A stretch of 64,000 bases of DNA, from NCBI RefSeq assembly GCF_032854445.1, contig NC_088305.1, forward strand, positions 28,298,628 to 28,362,627, read 5' to 3'. The notes under the pieces were generated by a model that saw only the letters and a program-made list of their open reading frames with translations, was not told the DNA's origin and made no database searches. Numbering within the stretch: the first letter of the stretch is position 1; the number at the start of each line of letters is the position of its first letter. This document shows positions 12,801 through 27,800 of the stretch, piece after piece. Origin of the DNA: Liolophura sinensis. Lineage: Eukaryota; Mollusca; Polyplacophora; Chitonida; Chitonidae. The position numbers were made by a program, and so were the translations under genes.

Positions 12801-15800
12801 ATGTTGGTTTGGCCTCAGTCTATCTGTCCCTGACACCAACTCTTGCCAGTTTGGCTTCGGCTTTTAACTGGTAGGTGTTTCATGTGAGAATAGATGGAGG
12901 AATTACGGCAGATGTGGTGACACTTAAATACCAATGGGCTTATTAACTTTATTACATGTAAGAGAGTGGCCACCTTTAGGCATACATTGAAAGCTTACCT
13001 GGGAATTCACCACACACGACGAGATCCATCTTAGTCAGGTAGTAGGTGTCAGTTGTGCCCTTCACTTGACCTGTGCTTCCAGACATCGCTGGCTCCAGGA
13101 AGGTCACTCGAACAGCTGTCGCTCGCCTCTCTACCAAGACAGGAGAGTTCGTCACAGGGAGGTAACTGTTGAGCAACACGAATCCCTCATTAGCGCGGGG
13201 CTGGTACTCAACCTTGACACTTCTGACATTGCCATCCAGACTGAGGCTTTGTACGTACACTGGTTCCTCTCCGGCGGCCACTGGGCGCACCGTGACGGAC
13301 GGGTTCTCACTGCTAACAGGGATAACCCAGCCACCTCCGCTCGGGCGAATCTCAGTTACTGGGATGGCAGAAATCACACTGGTCTCGATCTGTTCATCGG
13401 TGATGAAGGAACGGTCACTCATGATGGCCTTACAATTCTCTGAATAACAGGAAGAAAAATTACTGTCTGAATGTGGCAAATTCCACTGGAAATCACCGAC
13501 AATGTACCTGTACGATAGGGACGGCTGTGTTTTGAAAAACAATCCAAAATGTACAGGAATTCTTGCTCAGCATTGTAGTCGCCAAAGGTATGCCTATCTT
13601 ATCATAAAGCAGAAAGTTAAAAGATCCAAAAACTTTCAAAACAGCATGAAATTTCTTCCAACTTCTGTGAGATAATGCTCTTTATTTTGGAACTGAGTTT
13701 AAAAGTTACTTTACCTGATGGAGTTGTATAGGCCACAGTTGATGAGGTAATAAATGGTGTGGTAGCTGTGAAGGGAAAAATAGAGGTACACTATAAAAAC
13801 TGACAATAAAAACAGTGTCTGACAGTTATAAATTTACTGTCCACAGAACCATAAATCGCTCAAAAGAATCTGTTAGCTGTTTTCTCCTAGGACTGAAAAG
13901 TAAATTAAGTTATGATTAATCCTACCCACAAGTTAATTAAGTCAATGAGCACATCACAGAAAGTAGTTCCTGACTTAAATTTTAAATTTATGCTAATTGG
14001 CCAAAGCATTTACTTATTCACCTGTACTTCGGGACAACCTCGTTTTCAGTTGTGTCTTTCTTCCATAAACGGCTGATACCTCAGTGCCATGGGGGAAACC
14101 AACCTTTGCTAAGTTACTCACAAACTTGTAGATTTGCTTGCCATTCTAGTGGAAGGCAAGTGGTCAATGAGCATTAGATTGCATAAAAATGATCGCTGTT
14201 GATCACTTGCCATCACCAGGATCTATACAATTAGTGAGAGAGATGGAGGAAATCAATAAACTGACTTACTTGGAGTGATAAATGGAGTGGATGTGGTTGT
14301 TCGTCGGCAGGTCGGGCAGCATTTTCCCATCTCGTAGACGAGTTCGCCATCCAAACAGTCAACATCACATAGCATAACTATGTGGTCAATCACACCTGGA
14401 CTAACACAGGTGAATTGGTCACACGCACCTGTTCTCCAGGTCGTGTCAGGCTGCAGAATGTCACACAATTATGATTAGTCCCTTTACTCACTGACTTCAC
14501 CAAGCCTCTCAAATTATAGTACTCTTTCTGTTACTCTTTCTGATAAAAATTTCAGTTCAGACCCTATTAGTTCATGATACATGCCTTAGCATGGAGGATA
14601 CAGACTTCAAAAACTTTACTTTCTATTGCACACACAGGTAAACACTGTTCTCTATACACCATATACAAGTACCATATGCCAGAAGGCAAAAGACATGTAG
14701 ACTTCAAAAACTTTACTTTCTATTGCACACACAGGTAAACACGGTCGTCTATACACCATATACATGTACCATATACCAGAAGGCAAAAGACATATAGACT
14801 TCAAAAACTTTACTTTCTGTTGCACACACAGGTAAACACTGTCGTCTTTACATCATATACCATATGCTAGAGGGTAAAAGACACACAGGCTTCAAAAACT
14901 TTACTTTCCGTAAAAACATACATTGCCATTAACATTGTTGCTAACATCATAGTAAATGTCTTTCCCAGAGTGTAATTTTAACATACTCAGACTTCTGAAA
15001 GCTTCACACATTTATACATGTATGTGTAGTATACATGTCAGAACTGGGAAGATGTCAGAACAGGGAGGATAGAGGGAGAATGTCAGAACTGGGAGGATGT
15101 CAGAACAGGGAGGATGTCAGAACAGGGAGGATAGAGGGAGAATGTCAGAACTGGGAGGATGTCAGAACAGGGAGGATAGAGGGAGAATGTCAGAACTGGG
15201 AGGATGTCAGAACAGGGAGGATAGAGGGAGGATGTCAAAACTGGGAGGATGTCAGAACAGGGAGGATGTCAGAACAGGGAGGATACAGGGAGAATGTCAG
15301 AACAGGGAGGATACAGGGAGAATGTCAGAACAGGGAGGACACAGGGAGAATGTCAGAACAGGGAGGATGTCAGAACAGGGAGGATGTCAGAACAGGGAGG
15401 ATAGAGGGAGGATGTCAGAACAGGGATAATACAGGGAGGATGTAACAACTGGGAGGATACAGGGAGGATGTAACAACTAGAAGGATGTAGGGAGGATGTA
15501 ACAACTGGGAGGATATGGGGAGGATGTAACAACAGGGAGGATACACAGATTACACAAACTATACTTTCTGTTTGAGGTTAACTTTGTCACTTACGTCATA
15601 GTAGATGCCAGAGCGTGGAGGATATTCGCATTTGTCATCAGGCACACATCTGCAGCAGACATCATCATCTGGGTCACGGTTCTCCAGGGTGTATCCCTGA
15701 CAGAGAAGAATCACAGGTTAGAAACACCCTCACCATGAACACGGAAACACCTTCATTGTGAACACAGAAGCACCTTCACCGCAAAGACAGAGACACTGTC

Positions 15801-18800
15801 ATTGTAAACACGGAAACACCTTCATTTGTGAACACAGAAACACCTTCACTGTGAACAAAGAAACGCCTTCACTGTGAACACAGAAACACCTTTACTGTGA
15901 TCATGGAAACACCTTGTTGACACAGAAACACTGTCACTGTAAACACAGAAACACCTTCATTGTTAACACAGAAACACTTTCATTGTAATCACAGAAACAC
16001 AAACACCTTTTTGCAGACACAGACACCTTCATTGCAAACAGACACACCTTCATTGCAAGCACAGACACACCTTCATTGTTAACACAGAAACACCTCATTG
16101 TGAACACAGAAACACCTTACCTGTGAACAAAGAAACACCTTTACTGTGAACATGGAAACACCTTCATTTTAAACATGGAAACATCATCACAGTGAACACA
16201 GAGACACCTTCACTGTGAACACAGAAACACTGTCATTGTAAACACAGAAACACATTCATTGTGAACACAGTAATATCTTTACTGTGAACACAGAAGCACC
16301 TTCATTGTTAACACAGAAACACCTTCAATGTGAACACAGAAACACCTTCAATGTGAACACAGAAACACCTTCATTGTGAACATGGAAACATCTTCATTGC
16401 AAACACAGACGCCTTAATTGCAGACAGACACACTTTCGTTGCAAGCACAGACACACCTTCATTGTTAACACAGAAACACTCTCATTGTGAACACAGAAAC
16501 ACCTTACCTGTGAACATGAAACATCATCACAGTGAACATAGAAACATCTTCACTTTGAACACAGAAACACTGTCATTGTAAACACAGAAACACATTCATT
16601 GTGAACACAGGAATATCTTCACTGTGAACACAGAAACACCTTCATTGTTAACACAGAAGCACCTTCATTGTTAACACAGAAACACATTCATTGTGAACAC
16701 AGGAATATCTTCAATGTGAACACAGAAACACCTTCATTGTGAACATGGAAACATCTTCACTGCAAACACAGGCGCCTTAATTGCAAACAGACACACTTTC
16801 GTTGCAAGCACAGACACACCTTCATTGTTAACACAAACACCTTCATTGTGAACACAGAAACACCTTACCTGTGAACAAAGAAACACCTTTACTGTGAACA
16901 TGGAAACACCTTCATTTTAAACATGGAAACATCATCACAGTGAACACAGAGACACCTTCACTGTGAACACAGAAACACTGTCATTGTAAACACAGAAACA
17001 CATTCATTGTGAACACAGAAACACCTTACCCGTGAACAAAGAAACACCTTTACTGTGAACATGGAAACACCTTCATTGTAAACACAGAAACAGGTTCATT
17101 GTGAACACAGAAATGCATTCATTGTGAACACTGTAAACACAGAAACACCTTCACTGTGAACATGGAAACATCATCACAGTGAACACAGAACCACCTTCAT
17201 TGTGAACACAGAAACACCTTCATTGTAAACACAGAAACTCATTCATTGTGAACACAGAAACACCTTCACTGTGAACATGGAAACATCATCACAGTGAACA
17301 CAGAACCACCTTCATTGTGAACACAGAAACACATTTATTGTAAACACAGAAACTCATTCACTGTGAACACAGAAACACCTTCACTGTGAACATGGAAACA
17401 TCATCACAGTGAACACAGAACCACCTTCACTGAATACAGAAACACCTTCACTGTGAACACAGAACCACTGTCATTGTAAACACAGAAACACCTTCATTGT
17501 TAACACAGAAACACCTTCATTGTTAGCACAGAAACACCTTCATTGTTAACACAGAAACACCTTCACTGTGAACACAGAAACACCATCAATGTGAACATGG
17601 AAACACGTTCATTGTGAACACAGAAAAAAGTCCACCTCACAAACCAAATATCTGACTGCATTAAACTGCAGAGAAACCTGAAGGTCATGAGAAAAGGGCA
17701 AGACTTATCAATTATATCTATTACACCAGCGCATTACTATTAGTACACTATTACATGTATTATAGCCCCAAAAATTCAACACTACTGAACTTGACATTGT
17801 ACAAGGCAAGTAGACATACAGCTTCACATTCCAGATTGCAGACTTCACGGCATCTCAGCGAGTCATTAGTGCATGTACAGTTCATACACTCTGACACCAT
17901 GGTTGGTACATCGGGTTCGTAAGCCACGCCGTCATGGTAACATGAGCAGGTCTCCACACACTCAGTCCCATTAAAGAAGGTGTTCTTGGGGCATGCGCAG
18001 CCAGGGATGCAGGTGTCCAAGTCGCAGACGTGATCCTGGGCGGTGCAGGTCTTCTCGCAGGCACAGACTTCATTCCACACACGTGGAGCTTCACACTCTA
18101 AGGACAGCCAGATACAGAATAGTTATTAACAAGATAATCATATCAGGAGCATATCTAACACAAACAAGCATTTCTAGTTCTGTTTTTATCATTGATGGTC
18201 ATATGCACGGATATATGGAGCACCATGTAATAATCTGCTACTTTAATATATGATGAAGTGTCAGTTTTACTGGGGAAGAAACCAGAGTTTTACTGGGGAG
18301 GAAACCACTGTTTTATGGGTAAATCATGCACTGATGTTTCACATACAGCATTTACAGTGGAAAGATCTGCCAGCAACCTACAGATGGTCATGGGTTTCCC
18401 CTGGGCTGGCCGACAGCGTCGAGGTAAAATAATCTTGAGCATGGCGTAAAACACCAATCAAATAAATAAATAAAGACCACATCATATTGGTGGTAGACAA
18501 AGGGTCTTCGATGAATGTAAGAGTGCACAAACCAACCCACGACCATTATCAACTGCTTGCCAGCAATGCTATACAAACCAACCAATGACCATTATCAACT
18601 GCTTGTCAGCAATGCTACACAAACCAACCAATGACCAAACTAAACAAACAATGACATCTGCTGCCATATTTGTTATCAGAAATATTTATTTATCTGTTCA
18701 GATTTTTTATTTTGTAAATGTATACAAATATTGCACTGCAAATTGCACAGTTTTAATTATAATTTTAATATTAATTATAATAATTATAATTTGAGTTATG

Positions 18801-21800
18801 ATTCATGATAATCCTCTCCAGCCATAAGTGGGAAGGTCTGCCAGCAACCTGCGGATGGTTGTGGTTTCCCCAGGGCTCTGCCCAGTTTCCTCCCACCATA
18901 ATGCTAGCCGCTGTTGTATAAGTGAATTATTTTTGAGTACGGCATAAAACGTCAATCACATAAATAAATAAATAAATAAATAAACGATTCATGATTATGT
19001 GAATTACAACATATACTAAAGCTGTGTTTTAAAGTTACATTATAGACATTATTCCTTGTATTAGTATCTACCTGATACATACAAAAACCAATGAGGCTTT
19101 AATAACGCGAAACTCTTCATATACTTTTGATGAATTACTGGATGGTTGTAACCTTATGATAAGTTTTAAACAGGGAAAACAGTAAACGAGTTTTGAACAG
19201 ATCTTACCGTAACACTGAGTGTACTCGTACTCAATGCCATGTGGAGTGCACACGCCAGTTTTACATCTCACTTCATCCACCGGGAAACGTTCGCCGAGCT
19301 GGACAAAGAAACCAAACAATGGCCTACTCATCAAATCTTTCCATTCATTACCTTTAACAATGAGGTTATGTTTTTGACAACGTTTATTTGCCTGTCTGTG
19401 TCTGTCTGTGAGACTACAAGATCACAAAGCGACCTCAGACTGAAGTCATGATTTCAAATCAAATTAAAAATTGTTCTTTCTTATATTACAAGCTTAAAAT
19501 TTCACTTGAAAACGGAAATTCTGACGGAAAGTTACTGCATAGCTAATTCTGCTAAAATAAAGGAACATATCAAATTAAATGACTGAAGTTTTGACTGAAG
19601 TCTAAGATGGCTTCATGATCCTTGGGCAAGAAGAATTTTTTTCCTGCATACTATGAGAAGCGACAGTTTAATTGTTGATGCTTGCAACATTTTTGTGACC
19701 AGTGAGTTTCATAATTGTGGTGGGAGCTATACCAGCATGAAGGAGTCAGATACATGTAGTTTTCTGCTTATTGTGGTTTGTTAAACGGTCAGGTAAGTTA
19801 AGACTTTTTTGCCGTAGTCTTCATTACGGATTTCAGAGTGTGTCTTATCATTGGCTAACATTAACACCACAGGCTACTGGAAGCTATTCTCCTGTAACTG
19901 ATACCGAACAGTGTTTCCGTTCTTCATAGCAAGAACAAACATTGATTTTCCAACTCATCACATTCGATGAAAGTTGGTGCCTTGTCTAAGAATTGCGAGT
20001 GATGTCTGCTGTGGTTGTGCGACTTAAACTCATCAACATTTTCCTGTTTATTGGCATTTACAGGGAAGTCACTGTCATACTTAGATAACTCAGTGTTGCT
20101 GTCCGACCAGAATCCAAGGTTAAAATTTGGGATATCTGAGTCACTGCTTTCATCTCCATCCATATTGTCCTGAACTTTGTGTACTACTCCAGCAATGGAT
20201 AGCACAAACATTCCATTCAGAAAAATTTAGAGTTCAAAACTTCACAAATACTTCAGCAGAAGTAATAAATTTGAAACAGGATCACCACCAGAAAAAGTGA
20301 ATTAAAAAAACACGATAACACACAATGTACAGATGGTGAGTCTGGCCTGAAATGACGGCTGTATGCGTCACAGAATGGAATCTGGTCATACAAAAAATCA
20401 CGAAGCAGACGACACAAGAAGACGATGCAAATAATTATTATAAACAGTTTGCCTTTGATAATGGCATGCAGACCTTGTAGAAAAAAAAAAAAACAAAACC
20501 TTTTCCGAGTGTTTAAGAACAGTAAATCGCATGTTTATGTAAGTAGGTCAGCACTGCATGGAAATTCCCATTTAGAAAGACAACTTTCCCAGGGAGAGGT
20601 CAACCAGTGCCAAAGTAGTTTGGCGTGTGCGAATGCTCAGAGAACGGTAATATGGAAAAATATCAAGTGGGTAACATGCATAGGTATATGATAAAATAGA
20701 TTATTAAAACAACTGTGAACATTTGTATTAATACTTAAATGAATTATTTTCACAATACAATCTTTTGTAATCTTGTAAAATAACAGGAGTGGCCTAGGTT
20801 TTTGTTTGAAAGCACTGCAGAATTTCACAAACAAAACTTCAACAATCTTGTGCAATGACAGGACAAAAGCTTTTGTCAAACTTGACAGCACTGGAGTTCA
20901 CCTGTAAGGTACTGGAATCTAAATGAAAGTGCTCCTGTGATTACCTAAAAGATGGTCTCAAGCCATTACAATGGAATTTGCTGAATCTGACACCTTCAGG
21001 TAGTTTGTTGCTGGTACGTACCTTGTAGTATCTCTGTCTGAGGAAGTCATAACAGGGGTAGTTTGTTGCTGGTACGTACCTTGTAGTATCTCTGTCTGAG
21101 GAAGTCACAACAGGTGTAGTTTGTTGCCCGTACGTACCTTGTAGTATCTCTGTCTGAGGAAGTCACAACAGGTGTAGTTTGTTGCTGGTACGTACCTTGT
21201 AGTATCTCTGTCTGAGGAAGTCATAACAGGGGTAGTTTGTTGCCCGTACGTACCTTGTAGTATCTCTGTCTGAGGAAGTCATAACAGGTGTAGTTTGTTG
21301 CCCGTACGTACCTTGTAGTATCTCTGTCTGAGGAAGTCATAACAGGTGTAGTTTGTTGCTGGTACGTACCTTGTAGTATCTCTGTCTGAGGAAGTCATAA
21401 CAGGGGTAGTTTGTTGCCCGTACGTACCTTGTAGTATCTCTGTCTGAGGAAGTCATAACAGGTGTAGTTTGTTGCCCGTACGTACCTTGTAGTATCTCTG
21501 TCTGAGGAAGTCATAACAGGTGTAGTTTGTTGCCCGTACGTACCTTGTAGTATCTCTGTCTGAGGAAGTCATAACAGGTGTAGTTTGTTGCCCGTACGTA
21601 CCTTGTAGTATCTCTGTCTGAGGAAGTCATAACAGGGGTAGTTTGTTGCCGGTATGTACCTTGTAGTATCTCTGTCTGAGGAAGTCATAACAGGGGTAGT
21701 TTGTTGCCGGTACGTACCTTGTAGTATCTCTGTCTGAGGAAGTCATAACAGGGGTAGTTTGTTGCTGGTACGTACCTTGTAGTATCTCTGTCTGAGGAAG

Positions 21801-24800
21801 TCATAACAGGTGTAGTTTGTTGCCCGTACGTACCTTGTAGTATCTCTGTCTGAGGAAGTCATAACAGGTGTAGTTTGTTGCCCGTACGTACCTTGTAGTA
21901 TCTCTGTCTGAGGAAGTCATAACAGGTGTAGTTTGTTGCTGGTACGTACCTTGTAGTATCTCTGTCTGAGGAAGTCATAACAGGGGTAGTTTGTTGCTGG
22001 TACGTACCTTGTAGTATCTCTGTCTGAGGAAGTCATAACAGGTGTAGTTTGTTGCTGGTACGTACCTTGTAGTATCTCTGTCTGAGGAAGTCATAACAGG
22101 TGTAGTTTGTTGCTGGTACGTACCTTGTAGTATCTCTGTCTGAGGAAGTCATAACAGGGGTAGTTTGTTGCCGGTACATACCTTGTAGTATCTCTGTCTG
22201 AGGAAGTCATAACAGGGGTTGTTTGTTGCCGGTACGTACCTTGTAGTATCTCTGTCTGAGGAAGTCATAACAGGGGTAGTTTGTTGCCGGTATGTACCTT
22301 GTAGTATCTCTGTCTGAGGAAGTCATAACAGGGGTAGTTTGTTGCTGGTACGTACCTTGTAGTATCTCTGTCTGAGGAAGTCATAACAGGGGTAGTTTGT
22401 TGCCGGTACGTACCTTGTAGTATCTCTGTCTGAGGAAGTCATAACAGGGGTAGTTTGTTGCTGGTACGTACCTTGTAGTATCTCTGTCTGAGGAAGTCAT
22501 AACAGGGGCAGTGGGAGGGGTCAATACAGGTGCCGTTGTGTGCCACACGTCCCTCAGCACACTGGCAACCTGCCTCGCAGGCATCAACTGTGATCATTTC
22601 CTCCACATTTTCGCACGTCTTGTACATCATGCAGGCACTGTATTCCTTGCCATCTGGGCACAGTGAGGAGGTAGTCATTCCACTGGTTGATGTCACACCC
22701 ATGGGTGTTGTCTCAGGAGCTGGGGCTTCTGTGACCACCACTTCAGGAGTGGTTACAGTCACAGCTGAAATCATAAAAGGAGATAAAGGATATATGAAAC
22801 GCATGTTTCTTGCTTCTTAATTTGGAGTACAAAAAAAGTTTCCCAGCTTTCTTCTCCAGTTTTCCTCGTTCCGACCAAAGCCAGAGGTCAGGGCAGAAAC
22901 AAAGTAACCTGCCGTGGGGACACCAATGGGGACAGCTGTTAAATCAACTTTGTTGAACGGAGAGCCCAAATTGGGAGCACTAGGTATTTCAAGTATGCTC
23001 ACTGATGACGTCATTTCTGAATATTCAAGATCAATGACAAATTCAAATATGCACAAAACCAATAGGCTATAAGAATGCATAAAATATGCCTCAAAATGAA
23101 TTATTTTTTCCTCATTGCTTTGGCATATCATTCTTCATTTCTATTAAAACCTTACTTTTGTTTTATAGTAACATTTCATGTACCCTTCAAGAACTACATG
23201 CCTGTATAGACGATAAGTTAAAATCCCCCAAAATAAAGAAGGCACAGGTACGATTTTGTCACGGAGTCATCAGGTAACTACCAATCCTGGAGAGTTTTTT
23301 TTTTTTCTCCCTAGTCAATCCATTTTCCACATATCCATAAAGATGAACGCTACTGCGTCAGTGACAAATATCTTCAAGAGGAGTTTTATCTGTGGATTAA
23401 ATCATAGAGAAGTCTCAGTTTTCACAAGAGACAAGGAAACGAATAATCTTCTCATCCTAATAGATAATTGTAAACTTCACTTACTTCTAAGTTCATAGCA
23501 CCCAAAGACTTCTGCGTTCAGGCCAGACACATCGGCACCTTGTGCTTTCCCTGTGACGATCAGACGAACAAACTGAGCCTCGATCTTCTCATTGAACACC
23601 AATGGTTGCATCTGCAGTGACCTTGGACTAAGGTCAAATAACTGTAAAACACAAAAATGACAATAGCATATACCACTGAACGAAAAAAACTCCGGTCAAA
23701 AGTCATAATATATATGAATACTACACGGTCTTCCTGCCATACTCAAGGATATTTTTCAATACACAATTTATACATGTACCACATCAGTCAGACGTCGTGC
23801 ACAGGGGAGCCAGACTGGGTCCAGTAGAAACCATAGCCCTCTGACTAAAGGCCATGTCATCGGCAGCACGAGTGACGTGGTGGGAGATTGACTAAACCAC
23901 CAGAGGCCCTTAATTATTCTGTCAGCAGAATGGGTGTGCACAACTTCCTTTCCCAACACATTGACAATCTTTCTTTGCTTGCTTGGTTAAGCACAACTTT
24001 TAATATTTGTGTTACATAAATATACCCTATTCTTATACACTCTAAGAAAGGTTAGTTCTTCAAGACACCCAACTTGGTTCTTTGGCATGCTACACAAGTG
24101 GAACCAAAGTTAGAGGCAAACAAAGAAACAAATGCAGATTATTCTTTCACTGCAATCAGTTCTTCGACCTGCAGCCACATGCAAACACAGGCATGTTAAG
24201 GCTGTTAAACCAGCACCATCTAACAACCACGAGGGTACCAGCTCTATAGTCAACAATAACAATTACATTTCATACTTTTTCCACATTGCTTGTTGATTGC
24301 TTATTAGAATAAAGAACCATGTGGTTCTCTGAAGAACCAAAATTTCTGAGAGTGTAGCATCTAGGACAAAGAAGACTGATCAATACAAGCTCTTTCCCTC
24401 AACACAGAAAGCCTAGCAAAGCTTTTTCTTTATTAAGAAGTAGCATGTTTAAAATATTTGTATTCCTGTACAGCTGGTTAATGGGTCAGTTTACCTTGGT
24501 CTGTCTACCCTCTGTGTAAGGCATCCAGTTGATTCCATCCTCAGACAATTCCACCTTCAGTTGGTTAACATCCAGGGGCAGGACAGCCACACCTGTGACA
24601 TTAGCAGGCTGCCGAAGGGACACCTGGAGCCAGGGGGTGGGGTCAGACTCGGCTGACCTCCAGCCCAAACCAGAGGGAGAAGCCAGGGATGGGGAGTACT
24701 GGAAGGTCCCAGAATCCAAAGTGATGGACCGGCTGGATGAGGAGGAGAAGCTGTCCATAATGGCAGGGTCGGTGGTCAAATGTTCATAGCAAGCTGCACA

Positions 24801-27800
24801 ACAAAAGTACACAATAACAGTTGACTTGTTTGGTTGAGGTGTTTTAAAAGTTCATCAGTTCCCATGGCAATAATATTCTTAATGCTGCCAACATCATGCC
24901 CAACACCAAATGCAGGCAGCTTTGTGACACTGCTAACATATTCATAGTGTGTCTTGTTTGATTCAGGTTTAACCTCTCTAAATTTAAGTCAACAATACCT
25001 GCCTCACTGAATTACCATGCTGACAACATCAGACATGACACTTCATGAAGTCACAGTGTTGTGACACTGGGCAGAGTGGTATCTGCCATTTTCTCTAACT
25101 GGTGGAACACTGAAAGCCACCAGTTTCATCTTATGAGTCTTACACAATTTAGATGCAATGAAGTAAATTTACAATAATTTTTCACATATACAATGGTGGT
25201 CAGTTTCAAGTGTGGAAGAAATGGAAATGCCTGGGGTAAAACCACTGACTTTTGGTAAGTTACTGACAAACTTTCCCACATGTAGAAATGTAGAGATATG
25301 CACACCATATTGGTGGGAACCAAGTACAGCCAGAAAGGAATCCAACGTGAGCTAGACTAGACCTCACATATATTGCATTGGTGAGAGGCTACTGGGTCAT
25401 TGCAGCGTGCTGGCACACTAACCACCTCAGACACAGAGGCCCACCCCTGTTTTGAGCGTCCACTAACCTTGTGTGGGTTTGGGGGTGGAGGGTGTCCTTG
25501 TGGTTGTAGGGGAGGCAGTTGTTGTGGGCACTGGTGGTGGTGTTGTCTCCACACAGAATGCCTGCGGCACCACGTTTGTGACACATCGCCCATTGATTCG
25601 GTACAGAGCATTAGAGCATTCGCAGGTGTGGTCACAGCCGAGGGCCTGGTAACACGCGCTGGCATCGCTGTGGCAGCCTACCTCGCAGTTACACCGGTCT
25701 TCACATGGCCAAACTGCATTTATGTCAAACAAATTCCACCTAAATATAGCACTGAGGTTTTTGTCACCTGATAAAACTGAAGTAAGTGAAGTATTAAGGT
25801 GCACCTATCTTCCAACATAGCCAAACTGTACAAGATAAAACTGTACAGTAGGTGCGGCGTAAGGTTCACTGAAGTTCAAATCACACGAGTATACAGAAAA
25901 CAGATTTTTTGTGCAGTAGAAAAGCATTGTAAGTGAATGAAAGAATTGAGGTCTTGTATCAGGTCAAATTTACAACGGAACAGAGCACAAAGATAATGAG
26001 ATAATTAAAACTGTAAGCGAATAAAGCATAAAATTACACTAACATTCACAAGATTGAACTATGTGAGTATACAGAAAGCAGAATTTTTGTACCAGGAAAG
26101 AAATGTTTATAGTGAATGCAGAATTGAGGTTTTTGTAACTGGGCAAAATTGAGTACAATAATGGCAGGTTTTGTATTGAACATGACAGAACTAGAGGTAT
26201 ATATAAATGAAGACCTGAGGTTGAACAGGACAAAAGTTTGTAAGTGTAAAATGAATGCAAAAATTGAGGTTTTTGTAACTGGGCAAGACTGAGTACAATA
26301 ATGGCGGGTTTTGTATTGAACATGACAGAACCACAGGTATATATGAATGAAGACCTGAGGTTCAACAGGACAAAAGTTTGTATGTGTAAAATGAATGCAG
26401 AATTGAGGTTTTGTAACTGGGCAAAATTGAGTACAATAATGGCAGGTTTTGTATTGAACATGACAGAACTACAGGTATATATGAATGCAGACCTGATGTT
26501 CAACAGGACAAAAGTTTGTAAGTGTAAAATGAATGCAGAATTGAGGTTTTTGTAGCATAGTTGACTGGAGTTTTTTGGGGTTATTATTTGCCGGTGTTGT
26601 TTACATATAGATGGTTTATACTCACGCAGCTCTCCGGTGGTTATGAACCAGTTGTCGGTGGTAGCCTGCTCAGTGGTTGTTCTCTTTGGTGTGGGTGGGG
26701 CTGGGGTTGTCACCTCTGTGGGTGGTCCACAGGCTGCGGTTTCACGACACTCTGTCCAGTAATACTGCTTGTCATAGGCACAGGTACAGCTGGAGCAGTT
26801 AGGAAGAATACACTGATCTCCAATCTAAAACATGAACAAAATATCCTCCCTTTACACCGTAATAAAGCACTGTGCCATTCATTTATTCAATTTCACACAA
26901 AGAGTCACAAACTTTTCACCCAATTGTCATTTCACTTGAAACAATGTATCTTTAGAGTGTTCAATATACAGTAACGTGCTAGGCAAACACTGCTGTATAG
27001 GCATTTGGATAGGTTCTTTACGCAGCTTGTTACTTCCCTTGGAGAGAGGTAAACAAGCTTTAAAACAAATCAAAAATTTTTCCTTGTTGAAAAACAGACC
27101 TTACTGGCATAGCTAAGCCTGATTCTGGGCATTTTTGTTTTGTTACTTTCACTAAAAGTTTCTTATTTCAATTTGAGAACATTTTTTTTTCTTGGTCTGG
27201 TTTTAATTATTTATTTGATTTGTGTTTTAATGAAATGTTTTGCGTGTAGATGATGGCCCTCATGTTTGAAGGGTGGGAGGGCACTGAAGTTCCTGGAACA
27301 GCCCACCGATCTTTTCCAGGAACCTGAAAACCCTCCTGACTTAAGCCTGCAGTCCAAAGGGCATGACCTGAATGGGGCGCATGCCTCACTGCTCAAGGAC
27401 CTGATGTTCGCACAGTTAGGCCAGGAACCACGTTCACAAAGATGTCATACATGTGCGATATTGCACATGCAGGGCAATGGTACATAAATAATGACATACA
27501 AAATATCGCACAAATGTATGATACAAAAATGCCGTACAAGGCTTTGTGAAAGTGGACCTAGCACTTGCATCAATGCCCCTGACCTTGGTTTTGTCCACAC
27601 TTCATCACCACATCCAATGTCCTACTAGTGCTTGTGACAACATTACTCTTTATCCTATGCCCCAAAATTGCCACTGTACGTCACATCGTGGCATCACAAA
27701 AATGAATGAATGAATGATTATGGCTTAACGCCACATCAGCAATGTTTAGCCATATCATGGCGAGAACAAGTTCAAAACTGAAGCCAGTGAATGGTTTTCG

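Noticed and set aside
15035-15445. Plus-strand repeat frames (GGCQNREDRGRMSE type)
   Set aside because: Produced by the GGAGGATGTCAGAACAG minisatellite; intronic.
22817-23131. 104-codon minus-strand frame in the intron before the TIL exon
   Set aside because: No splice sites in phase with neighbours, no recognisable domain, AT-rich hydrophobic start.
26039-26713. 224-codon minus-strand frame
   Set aside because: Its 5' end is the real VWC-like exon; the remainder is the 139-bp tandem repeat read through past a good donor at 26,624-26,625.
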